NCBI GenBank assembly: GCA_902475005.1
Contig: CABRXV010000094.1
Span: forward strand, 1-6,595
Source: CABRXV01 sp900754955
GTDB taxonomy: Bacteria > Actinomycetota > Coriobacteriia > Coriobacteriales > Eggerthellaceae
DNA length: 6,595 nucleotides
Reading direction: 5' to 3'
Below the pieces are notes generated by a model. It ran no database searches. It was not told the DNA's origin and saw nothing but the letters and a program-made list of their open reading frames with translations. Positions 1-4,991 of this stretch are shown piece by piece. Made by a program: the position numbers and the translations under genes. Positions within the stretch are counted from its first letter, which is position 1; every line of letters starts with the position of its first letter.

Positions 1-1168
1 GGGTGGCGACGATGCGGCCCATGGACGCGTTCGTCTCGAGCGTGGCGAGTGCGAAGGCGGTCGCGGTGATGCCGAGCGGATCGAGCAGCGTCGGCACGCC
101 GGCTTCGGTGCTCGCGATGATCGCGTGCGCCTCTCCGCCGATGAGCCCGCCGGTCGAGGACGTCCCGTGGTCGAGCGGCGCGTGCGCGGCGTTGCGCATC
201 ACGTCGAGCACGCGGTCGAGGTAGGCGTCGATCGCGGCATCCGTTCCGTTCAGCGCGGCGAGCGCCTCCTCTCGTCGGCGGAACGTCTGGGCGATGCTTC
301 CGCGTTCCTGCGCGCAACGGGTAAGTAGCTCGCTGCCCGAGACGAAGTCCCAGCGCGCAAGCTCACATTCCGCAGCCGCCGCGTCGAGGTGCGCGCCGCT
401 TGCGCCGCCCTGCGCCGGCTCGCCCGCGACGCCTGTCGCGTCCGCGGTGCGGGCCTCGTCCGTCTCCGCGTCGGCGCCGCCCTGTGCGGCCGCTGCGGGG
501 ATGATGCGCACGCTGTGCACAGACGGATGGTCCTCGATGAGCGCGCGCACCTGCGCGGTGATCGCGTCGTCGGTCTCCATGACCGTGAAGGCGTCGGCGC
601 CGCGGCGCGTGCGGAACATGCGTGTGGTGGCGATGTTGATGCCGCACGTCGCCAGGCACGACGCGATGTGCGCGAGCACGCCGCACTCATCCTGCTGGTG
701 CACGACGATGCTCGTGTGCTCGCCTGTGATGTCGACGTCGATGCCGTCGATGCGCGTGATCACGGCCGCGCCGCCGCCGATGCTGACGCCGCGCACGTCG
801 AGCGTCGTTCCGTCCTGCTCCTCGATGGCGACATCGACGGTGTTGGGATGCTCCTGCGCGGTTTTTGTGTCGAACGCAAGCGCGACGTCGATGCCGGCGC
901 GCTCGGCGAGCTCGAAGGAGTTTCTGATAGCGAGGTCGTCGGCCGCGAGCCCGAGCATGCCGGCGACGAGCGCCTTGTCGGTGCCGTGTCCGCGCCCGGT
1001 GTGCGCGAAGGAGCCGTAGAGGGTGAAGGTGACGCGTCGCGGGGCGCTTCCGCAGAGTCGCCGCGCCATGCGCGCGATGGCGAGCGCGCCCGCCGTGTGC
1101 GAGCTCGACGGTCCCACCATGATCGGGCCGATGACGTCACGCAGCCCCAAAGTCCTCATGATATGCAT
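1..1168 (-). CDS. sdaA: L-serine dehydratase (L-serine ammonia-lyase), iron-sulfur dependent, fused beta-ACT-alpha chain, partial
   Basis: Cytosolic enzyme that deaminates L-serine to pyruvate and ammonia with a [4Fe-4S] cluster. Reading from 1168, residues 20-27 are PSSSHTAG, the beta-domain signature. GSFAHTGRGHGTD follows near 52-64 and an EHPNT motif near 105. An ACT domain lies at about 140-224 (TGEHTSIVVHQQDECGVLAH onward). A 45-residue Ala/Gly/Asp-rich linker follows, then from about 273 the alpha domain (WDFVSGSELL, later TSSTGGLIGGEAH and NASMGRIVAT). No stop interrupts the frame, so beta and alpha are one polypeptide. The cluster cysteines would lie beyond the left edge. ATG 1168 has GAGG five bases upstream. 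An in-frame ATG at 1159 (AAGG nine bases upstream) is the alternative start. In Bacillus-type enzymes beta-ACT and alpha are separate chains; the E. coli single chain lacks an ACT domain. The ACT domain is probably a serine-binding regulatory module (inference). The gene is divergent from ppaC. Confidence 0.93.
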   Translation of the reverse strand, partial: MHIMRTLGLRDVIGPIMVGPSSSHTAGALAIARMARRLCGSAPRRVTFTLYGSFAHTGRGHGTDKALVAGMLGLAADDLAIRNSFELAERAGIDVALAFDTKTAQEHPNTVDVAIEEQDGTTLDVRGVSIGGGAAVITRIDGIDVDITGEHTSIVVHQQDECGVLAHIASCLATCGINIATTRMFRTRRGADAFTVMETDDAITAQVRALIEDHPSVHSVRIIPAAAAQGGADAETDEARTADATGVAGEPAQGGASGAHLDAAAAECELARWDFVSGSELLTRCAQERGSIAQTFRRREEALAALNGTDAAIDAYLDRVLDVMRNAAHAPLDHGTSSTGGLIGGEAHAIIASTEAGVPTLLDPLGITATAFALATLETNASMGRIVAT

Positions 1169-1190
1169 CCTTTCCTCGACGTAGAGCGCA

Positions 1191-1199
1191 ATTCTAGCA
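1191..1199 (-). promoter_or_regulatory. Extended -10 promoter for the serine dehydratase gene
   Basis: On the minus strand the sequence reads TGCTAGAAT, an extended -10 (TG, one base, then TAGAAT with five of six consensus bases). The predicted start of transcription is near 1184, leaving a leader of about 15 bases that carries the ribosome binding site. No good -35 is visible at the usual distance, which extended -10 promoters tolerate. Motif match only. Confidence 0.4.
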
Positions 1200-1219
1200 T
1201 TCACGCAGGGGCACCGCGA

Positions 1220-1225
1220 TATACT
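1220..1225 (+). promoter_or_regulatory. Possible -10 element for ppaC
   Basis: TATACT matches five of six bases of the sigma70 -10 consensus and lies 94 bases before the ppaC start in a GC-rich context. There is no convincing -35 at 16-18 bases upstream. A second TA-rich hexamer (TATATA, 1269-1274) is a weaker alternative. Transcription from 1220 would give a leader of about 87 bases. Confidence 0.25.
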
Positions 1226-1283
1226 ACGGCTGTTCAAGAAGCCGCCGGGCCAGCGCGCTCGGCGCCTGTATATACCGAGTACG

Positions 1284-1302
1284 GCGCGGCCGCATGCCGC
1301 GC
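1284..1302 (+). promoter_or_regulatory. GC hairpin just upstream of the ppaC ribosome binding site
   Basis: GCGCGGC (1284-1290) and GCCGCGC (1296-1302) form a perfect seven-base stem with loop CGCAT. The stem ends four bases before the Shine-Dalgarno AAAGGAG (1307-1313). An overlapping alternative stem, GCATGC (1292-1297) with GCATGC (1301-1306), cannot form at the same time. The fold could influence ribosome access, but GC-rich DNA yields such stems by chance, so a regulatory role is only a suggestion. Confidence 0.3.
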
Positions 1303-1318
1303 ATGCAAAGGAGCTTGC

Positions 1319-2701
1319 ATGTCAGAGCCAGTTGTTATCGTGGGTCATCGCAATCCCGACAACGACGCCATCTGCGCAGCCGTCGGCTACGCGCATCTGA
1401 AGAACGAACTTGCCCGCCGCGCGGTGGGGGAGGGCGAAGAGCCCGGCATGGCGTTCTTCCCCGGCCGTCTGGGCCCGCTGCCCCCCGAGAGCGCCTGGGT
1501 GCTCGAGCGCAACGGCATCCCCGCGCCCGAGGTGGTGGCCCACGTGCATCCGCGCGTCGTCGACGTGATGACGCCGAATCCCATCTCCGTGCGTTTCGAC
1601 ACGCCGCTCATCGAGGCGGGCCGCCTGCTGCGCAAGCACAACGTGCGCGCCCTCGTGGTAACCAACGAAGACGGCACCTACCGCGGCCTCATCAGCACGC
1701 GCATGATTGCCGAGCGCTTCGTGTCGGCTACCGACGTGATGGAGGGCAGCGTCGAGACCACCACGGTCGAGACGAAGAAGGCCGTGGTCGACGATCTCAT
1801 CGCCTCGCTCAGCCAGCCGGTTGACGACATGATCGAGACGGACGTGCTCACCCTCGAGGAGGGCGGCCTGCTCAAGGAAGCGATCGACGATTTGCTCGCG
1901 AGCGCGCTGCGCGAGGCCGTGGTGCTTGACGAGAACGGCTTCGCGATCGGCATCGTGACGCGCAGCGACGTGGCGGTGGCCCCCAAGCGCAAGGTGGTGC
2001 TCGTCGACCACAACGACGTGCGCCAGGCGGTGGCCGGCATCGAGGATGCCGAGGTCATCGAGATCGTGGACCATCACCGCATCGGCGACGTGACCACGTC
2101 GGCGCCCATCAAGTTCATCAACATGCCCGTGGGCTCCTCCGCCACCATCGTGGCGATGGAGTACCGCCGCCTCAACGTGGAGATCCCGCGTTCGATCGCC
2201 GGCGTGCTGCTGTCGGCCATCCTGACCGATACGGTGCTGCTCAAGTCGCCCACCACGACCGACTACGACCGCGACCACGTTGCGTATCTGGCGAAGATCG
2301 CCGGCGTCGATCCCATGGAGTACGGCATGGAGGTGTTCAAGTGCCGCGGCGATGAGAAGGACATGCCCATCGAGAAGCTTGTCGCAGCCGACTCCAAGGA
2401 GTTCCAGACGGGCGACTACACGGTGCTCATCGCGCAGCACGAGACGGTCGATCTCGACGCCGTGATGTCGCGCGAGGACGAGATCCGCGCGCATATGCGC
2501 ATGCTGCTTGAAGCTCACGGCTATGAGTTCGTGCTGCTCATGGTGACCGACATCCTCAAAGAGGGCAGCCTCTTCGTGGTGGAGGGCAATCGCCGCATTC
2601 CCAACCGCGTGTTCGGCATCGAGTGCACGGGCAAGGGAGGCACGTGGATGCCCGGCGTGCTCTCGCGCAAGAAGCAGGTTGCGGCCAAGATCCTCGCGTA
2701 A
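1319..2701 (+). CDS. ppaC: Manganese-dependent inorganic pyrophosphatase, family II, with tandem CBS insert
   Basis: Cytosolic enzyme that hydrolyses pyrophosphate to two phosphates and so pulls nucleotide, aminoacyl-tRNA and polymer synthesis forward. The 460-residue chain opens with GHRNPDNDAI (H10, D14, D16, metal ligands of the DHH domain). A CBS pair then interrupts the DHH domain: CBS1 about 84-138 (VMTPNPISV to GLISTRMIAE) and CBS2 about 167-218 (PVDDMIETDVL to GIVTRSDV). The domain resumes with VLVDHN (D230), DHHRIG (251-256) and LTDTVLLKSP (D304). The DHHA2 domain closes with the substrate-binding SRKKQ motif at 449-453. All catalytic motifs look intact. There is no room for the DRTGG domain that lengthens some clostridial members to about 550 residues. 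In characterised CBS-pyrophosphatases AMP and ADP inhibit and ATP or diadenosine polyphosphates activate; the same control is inferred here. ATG 1319 is set by AAAGGAG five bases upstream. The gene is monocistronic and convergent with the LysR gene. Confidence 0.96.
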   Translation: MSEPVVIVGHRNPDNDAICAAVGYAHLKNELARRAVGEGEEPGMAFFPGRLGPLPPESAWVLERNGIPAPEVVAHVHPRVVDVMTPNPISVRFDTPLIEAGRLLRKHNVRALVVTNEDGTYRGLISTRMIAERFVSATDVMEGSVETTTVETKKAVVDDLIASLSQPVDDMIETDVLTLEEGGLLKEAIDDLLASALREAVVLDENGFAIGIVTRSDVAVAPKRKVVLVDHNDVRQAVAGIEDAEVIEIVDHHRIGDVTTSAPIKFINMPVGSSATIVAMEYRRLNVEIPRSIAGVLLSAILTDTVLLKSPTTTDYDRDHVAYLAKIAGVDPMEYGMEVFKCRGDEKDMPIEKLVAADSKEFQTGDYTVLIAQHETVDLDAVMSREDEIRAHMRMLLEAHGYEFVLLMVTDILKEGSLFVVEGNRRIPNRVFGIECTGKGGTWMPGVLSRKKQVAAKILA

Positions 2702-2710
2702 GCGCAGGCG

Positions 2711-2728
2711 CGCCGGCACAGGCCGGCG
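2711..2728. terminator. GC hairpin between convergent ppaC and LysR genes
   Basis: CGCCGGC (2711-2717) and GCCGGCG (2722-2728) make a perfect seven-base stem with a four-base loop, nine bases after the ppaC stop and five bases from the end of the LysR gene. There is no T-tract on either strand, so it is not a standard intrinsic terminator. Its position in a 32-base convergent gap fits a bidirectional 3' end element or pause site. Confidence 0.35.
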
Positions 2729-2733
2729 AGTCG

Positions 2734-3639
2734 TCAGAGCGGCGGCTGCGTCCTTCCGTTCCAGATGTCGGCGAAATGGTCCACGAGAAACTGATAGAAC
2801 GACGCCGCCTCGGTGTTGGGCTGCACGCGTGACGAGCGCGTGATCGCGATCGTGCGCTCGAACTCGCGTTCCGCGAGGTAGGAGAAGCGCGTGGTGGTCG
2901 TGTCGGTTGACTTCCAGGTACGCTCGGGCCAGAAGCCGACGCCTACGCCCGTGCCGATGAGCTTGCGCACGGCCTCGGGGTTGTCGCTCTCGAACACGAC
3001 GCGCGGGTAGAAGGAGCGCTGCTCGCAGAGCGCGTCGCACAGCATGCGGAAGCGGTGCGTGGGGGAGAGTCTCACGAAGCGCTCGTCGGCGAGGCTTGCA
3101 AGCGGCACCTCGCCGCCGTCCGCACCGTAGGGACAGTCGATGGGCACGACGATGCCGATGCGCTCGCGGAACAGCACGCAGTCGGCGGCTTCGCGCGCGT
3201 TCGTATGGTGTGCAGCGCCGGGCATGGCGATGTCCACGGCGATGTCGCACGATTCGTCGAGCGAACGTTGGGCAACCTGGAAGATCGTCTCAGGATGCGC
3301 CGCCGCGTAGTGTGCAATGCAGTCAACCACGAGGCTCGATGCCGAGAAGATGCCGACACGCACGATGCGCTCTTGCTCGGCGGCGAAGGCGCGCACGTCG
3401 TCGGCGAGGGTCTCGAGACCGGCGAGCGCGGGCGCGATGCGCTCCTTGAGGTAGATTCCCGCCGGCGTGAGTTTGATGTTGCGCCCCCGTCGCTCGAACA
3501 GCGCCACGCCGAGCTCCGTCTCGAGACGGCGGATGGACTGCGAGAGCGCGGGCTGGGCGATGTGGAGTTTGCGTGCGCTGTTGGTCATATGCTCGCTTTG
3601 GGCGACTTCGAGGAAGTACTTGAGCTGGAGAAGCTCCAC
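2734..3639 (-). CDS. LysR-family transcriptional regulator
   Basis: DNA-binding regulator of 301 residues, the usual family length. Residues 1-63 form the winged helix-turn-helix with the typical pattern: FLEVAQSEHMTNSARKLHIA (recognition region about 18-38), SQSIRRLETELGVALFERRG and LTPAG. A linker helix leads to the effector-binding domain from about residue 93 (VRVGIF) to the C-terminus, with the family-typical GTGVGVGFWPE loop near 226. The start is GTG at 3639, with AAGGAGG (3644-3650) four bases upstream; no nearby in-frame ATG keeps the conserved N-terminus. The ligand cannot be read from the sequence. LysR proteins commonly control themselves and a divergent neighbour. The region upstream of this gene has two perfect inverted repeats and a rightward promoter toward the PQ-loop gene at 4017, which is therefore a candidate target (inference). 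It could equally act elsewhere. Confidence 0.94.
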   Translation of the reverse strand: MELLQLKYFLEVAQSEHMTNSARKLHIAQPALSQSIRRLETELGVALFERRGRNIKLTPAGIYLKERIAPALAGLETLADDVRAFAAEQERIVRVGIFSASSLVVDCIAHYAAAHPETIFQVAQRSLDESCDIAVDIAMPGAAHHTNAREAADCVLFRERIGIVVPIDCPYGADGGEVPLASLADERFVRLSPTHRFRMLCDALCEQRSFYPRVVFESDNPEAVRKLIGTGVGVGFWPERTWKSTDTTTTRFSYLAEREFERTIAITRSSRVQPNTEAASFYQFLVDHFADIWNGRTQPPL

Positions 3640-3675
3640 AGATCCTCCTTCGGGCGTGATGCGGTAAAGCCGTAT

Positions 3676-3695
3676 TTATAATTCATAAATTATAA
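3676..3695. promoter_or_regulatory. AT-rich inverted repeat upstream of the LysR gene
   Basis: TTATAATT (3676-3683) and AATTATAA (3688-3695) are perfect inverted arms separated by CATA. The element lies about 37 bases before the LysR start, inside a 55-base AT-rich island in otherwise GC-rich DNA. TATAAT-like hexamers on the minus strand lie in the same place, so it may be the LysR promoter -10 region, an operator, or both. Confidence 0.4.
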
Positions 3696-3703
3696 TATTG
3701 ATA

Positions 3704-3731
3704 ACAACCATATATTTGACATTATGGTTGT
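3704..3731. promoter_or_regulatory. Perfect 9-base inverted repeat, candidate LysR operator
   Basis: ACAACCATA (3704-3712) and TATGGTTGT (3723-3731) are perfect inverted arms around a 10-base spacer. The spacing is close to one helical turn, as expected for a dimeric regulator, and the arms end in A/T as in LysR-type boxes. The repeat contains the -35 hexamer of the rightward promoter, so a bound protein would affect its use. Which protein binds is inferred from proximity only. Confidence 0.5.
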
Positions 3732-3743
3732 CCGACGTAGAAT
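3716..3743 (+). promoter_or_regulatory. Sigma70-like promoter reading toward parS and the PQ-loop gene
   Basis: A perfect TTGACA (-35, 3716-3721) is followed after 16 bases by TAGAAT (-10, 3738-3743, five of six consensus bases). The predicted start is near 3750. The transcript would run through the parS site and reach the PQ-loop gene at 4017 after a leader of about 265 bases. The -35 lies within the inverted repeat 3704-3731, which suggests regulation. Confidence 0.55.
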
Positions 3744-3837
3744 CATTGCGGCTCTGCGAGAGGCACGACGGCTACTCTCCTTGTTTCCCTCGGTTTGGTC
3801 ACCGTACAAAGTCGTGCGTGCCGCTTCGCAGGTTGCC

Positions 3838-3851
3838 GTATCGCGCGAAAC
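3838..3851. other. Degenerate parS-like sequence
   Basis: GTATCGCGCGAAAC matches 11 of 14 positions of the parS core GTTTCACGTGAAAC and keeps the right half GAAAC. It starts exactly 42 bases before the corresponding position of the perfect site, about four helical turns, so both would face the same side of the DNA. It could be a weak secondary ParB site, a decayed duplicate, or chance. Confidence 0.3.
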
Positions 3852-3878
3852 GCTCAGCGAAGCGATCGATCCGCATGA

Positions 3879-3894
3879 TGTTTCACGTGAAACA
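3879..3894. other. parS: parS centromere-like site (ParB/Spo0J binding)
   Basis: TGTTTCACGTGAAACA is an exact copy of the 16-base bacterial parS palindrome; with one flanking base on each side the palindrome is 18 bases long. ParB (Spo0J) dimers bind this sequence, spread on the DNA with CTP, and with ParA and SMC drive segregation of the origin region. In most bacteria such sites cluster around oriC, so this locus may be origin-proximal (inference). It sits between genes, clear of the predicted promoter elements. No parA or parB gene is in the window. Confidence 0.88.
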
Positions 3895-3926
3895 TTTGTT
3901 CTCATCAACATAAACCGAATAGGACG

Positions 3927-3941
3927 GCGGCAGGCTGCCGC
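3927..3941. repeat. Perfect 7-base inverted repeat after parS
   Basis: GCGGCAG (3927-3933) and CTGCCGC (3935-3941) are perfect inverted arms around a single G. As RNA it would form a five-base stem with loop AGGCU. It lies about 75 bases before the PQ-loop start and has no T-tract. It could be a leader hairpin or a protein site; its function is unknown. Confidence 0.3.
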
Positions 3942-4016
3942 GTGACGGCTCCTCAGGGAGGGGTCTGCGTTGCGCTGCCCCGTGCGGCCGTAGATGCGAA
4001 AGGCGATGGTGGATCG

Positions 4017-4319
4017 ATGGCGGAACTGCTTGAAGCGGCCATGCTCGTGTGCTTCGGATTGTCGTGGCCGCTCAACGCGTACAAGAACTACAAGGCGCGC
4101 ACGGCTGCGGGCACGAGCTGGCAGTTTATCGCGCTCATCACGCTCGGCTACGTCGCGGGCATCGCGGCGAAGTTCGTGTCGGGCAGCATCACGTGGGTGC
4201 TCGCCGTGTACTGTATCAACATGGTGTGCCTCGGCCTGAACTGGGCGGTGTACTTCCGCAATCGCCGGCTCGACGCCGCCCGCGCTCGCGAGCGCGCCGA
4301 GAAGGGCGCAGCCGTCTAA
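4017..4319 (+). CDS. Small PQ-loop / SemiSWEET-like membrane protein
   Basis: A 100-residue, three-helix membrane protein resembling bacterial SemiSWEETs, which dimerise to form a sugar uniporter in the cytoplasmic membrane. Helix 1 is about 4-22 and contains the family kink region WPLNAYKNYK (17-26) followed by the hydrophilic RTAAGTS loop. Helix 2 is about 36-54 and helix 3 about 58-80 (VLAVYCINMVCLGLNWAVYF, with N68 and W76). A charged tail rich in Arg, Ala and Glu ends the protein and should be cytosolic. The classical Pro-Gln pair of helix 1 is Pro-Leu here, so sugar transport is not certain. ATG 4017 is chosen because it starts one residue before the first helix and fits family length; its ribosome binding site is weak (GGTGG). 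A GTG at 3942 would add 25 unlikely residues. The substrate is unknown. Confidence 0.75.
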   Translation: MAELLEAAMLVCFGLSWPLNAYKNYKARTAAGTSWQFIALITLGYVAGIAAKFVSGSITWVLAVYCINMVCLGLNWAVYFRNRRLDAARARERAEKGAAV

Positions 4320-4550
4320 CCGCGCTCACGCGCCGCGCGCAGTAGTGCGCATGTGCAGCATGTGGCGCGGAGCGCGTGTCCGCAAATCGTATGCGTTCCC
4401 GTTTCCTGCGGTCATTCTGCGCGCTTTACGCAAACGGCTGTCCACTGCGAATCATTCTATTTAGTTTGGTCCGGCGCGGCGCTCGCTTTGTCCATTCTGA
4501 GCGGACGACCAGCCAGCGCAGAGCGTTTCGTCTCGATCGGCGCCGCCCCT

Positions 4551-4671
4551 CATCCCGCGTCCCGTTGCTGGTTCTGCCCCGCACTTCGCACTCCCGCGCT
4601 CCAGCGCCGGCGCCGCTCTCCATCGCGCATCCCGCGCCCCAGTGCCGGCGCTCTTCGCATCCCGCGCTCCA
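4551..4671. repeat. Degenerate tandem repeat, four copies of a C-rich core
   Basis: The core CATCCCGCGCYCCA recurs at 4551, 4590, 4628 and 4658 with small changes. The first three copies are spaced 38-39 bases apart and the last 30. The second and third units agree at 20 of 23 positions (4591-4613 against 4629-4651), including a following CCAGYGCCGGCGC segment. No spacer or array structure of CRISPR type is present. It looks like an eroded tandem duplication. Confidence 0.5.
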
Positions 4672-4685
4672 CGTCGCTCACCCCG

Positions 4686-4711
4686 TTCCGAAGGAATTTC
4701 GGAAAAATTCC
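4686..4711. promoter_or_regulatory. Two overlapping, mutually exclusive inverted repeats
   Basis: TTCCGAA (4686-4692) pairs with TTCGGAA (4698-4704), and GGAATTT (4693-4699) pairs with AAATTCC (4705-4711). Each is a perfect seven-base stem with a five-base loop, and they share bases so only one can form. The element is an AT-rich patch in GC-rich DNA, 134 bases before the str -35. As DNA it could be a multi-half-site operator; as RNA it could be a two-state switch if transcribed. Confidence 0.4.
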
Positions 4712-4721
4712 GCGAGCGGTC

Positions 4722-4737
4722 GGCGCGCCTGCGCGCC
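4722..4737. repeat. GC-rich inverted repeat
   Basis: GGCGCGC (4722-4728) and GCGCGCC (4731-4737) are perfect inverted arms with a two-base centre. The same stretch can be read as a tandem repeat of GCGCGCCT (4723-4738). Alternating GC of this kind arises easily in such DNA, so no function is assigned. Confidence 0.3.
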
Positions 4738-4844
4738 TCGATGTGTCCCGCCGCGCACCTCACCCCATCGCAACACGTCTGACCTGCGGTTTCTCTAATC
4801 CTCCACAACTCCGCGTGATATGGATACTCCCGGGTGCGTGGCGT

Positions 4845-4873
4845 TTGACAAGCTGGGAAGAGGGGTTTAATAT
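4845..4873 (+). promoter_or_regulatory. Promoter of the str operon (rpsL-rpsG-fusA)
   Basis: A perfect TTGACA (4845-4850) is followed after 17 bases by TAATAT (4868-4873, four of six consensus bases). Transcription should begin near 4880, giving a leader of about 112 bases before rpsL. It is the only good promoter match seen in the 672 bases upstream of rpsL. Confidence 0.65.
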
Positions 4874-4882
4874 TCTCGATCG

Positions 4883-4905
4883 CGCCTCTTCGAGGCGTTA
4901 TTTTT
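4883..4905 (+). terminator. Terminator-like hairpin at the 5' end of the str leader
   Basis: CGCCTC (4883-4888) and GAGGCG (4892-4897) form a perfect six-base stem with a three-base loop, followed directly by TTATTTTT (4898-4905). This is the form of an intrinsic terminator, yet it begins within a few bases of the predicted transcription start and 87 bases before rpsL. It could be an attenuator that limits str transcription, a 5' stabilising hairpin, or a stop for read-through from upstream. Confidence 0.5.
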
Positions 4906-4991
4906 CGTGCAAGCAGAGGCAACACGGCGGTGAGGCTCCCTTCGACGAGCAGAGCCGACCTGCCGGCAAGAAGAAAGAAAGGATCCGAGAC

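Larger units (their letters stand above)
4320..4844. other. Long non-coding stretch upstream of the str promoter
   Basis: This stretch of 525 bases separates the PQ-loop stop from the rpsL promoter. Frames are open on both strands because of base composition, but their products are Arg/Pro/Ser-rich, lack domains and have no credible ribosome binding sites. The plus strand is rich in C and poor in A from about 4530 to 4790. It contains the repeats listed separately and GC-rich self-complementary stretches just after the PQ-loop gene, for example GCGCA (4337-4341) with TGCGC (4346-4350). I see no tRNA or recognised RNA family. Confidence 0.6.

Noticed and set aside
389..1318. Upstream extension of the ppaC frame back to 389 (giving 770 codons)
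   Set aside because: The added residues are an Arg/Ala-rich antisense reading of the serine dehydratase gene; family alignment and the AAAGGAG site fix the start at 1319.
2623..2832. Short plus-strand frame across the ppaC end and the convergent gap
   Set aside because: Overlaps two real genes out of frame and has no domain or ribosome binding site.
1322..3250. 642-codon open frame on the minus strand opposite ppaC and the LysR gene
   Set aside because: His/Arg-rich shadow caused by GC3 bias; it spans two real genes and has no recognisable domain.
3724..3945. Small frames across the parS region (71-73 codons on either strand)
   Set aside because: The plus-strand ATG at 3724 lies upstream of the predicted transcription start, no ribosome binding site is seen, and the repeated VSRET/SRET residues are just the parS-like sequences being translated.
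3942..4016. GTG at 3942 as start of the PQ-loop gene
   Set aside because: It would add 25 residues with no family similarity before the first helix, and it overlaps the edge of an inverted repeat with no ribosome binding site.
4551..4671. CRISPR-like array
   Set aside because: Repeats are imperfect, unevenly spaced (39, 38, 30) and the intervals are related to each other rather than unique spacers; no cas genes are present.
4353..4991. Open frame continuing upstream of rpsL, and the 140-codon frame at 4376-4798
   Set aside because: Products are Arg/Pro/Ser-rich without domains, start codons lack ribosome binding sites, and the region contains the str promoter and leader.
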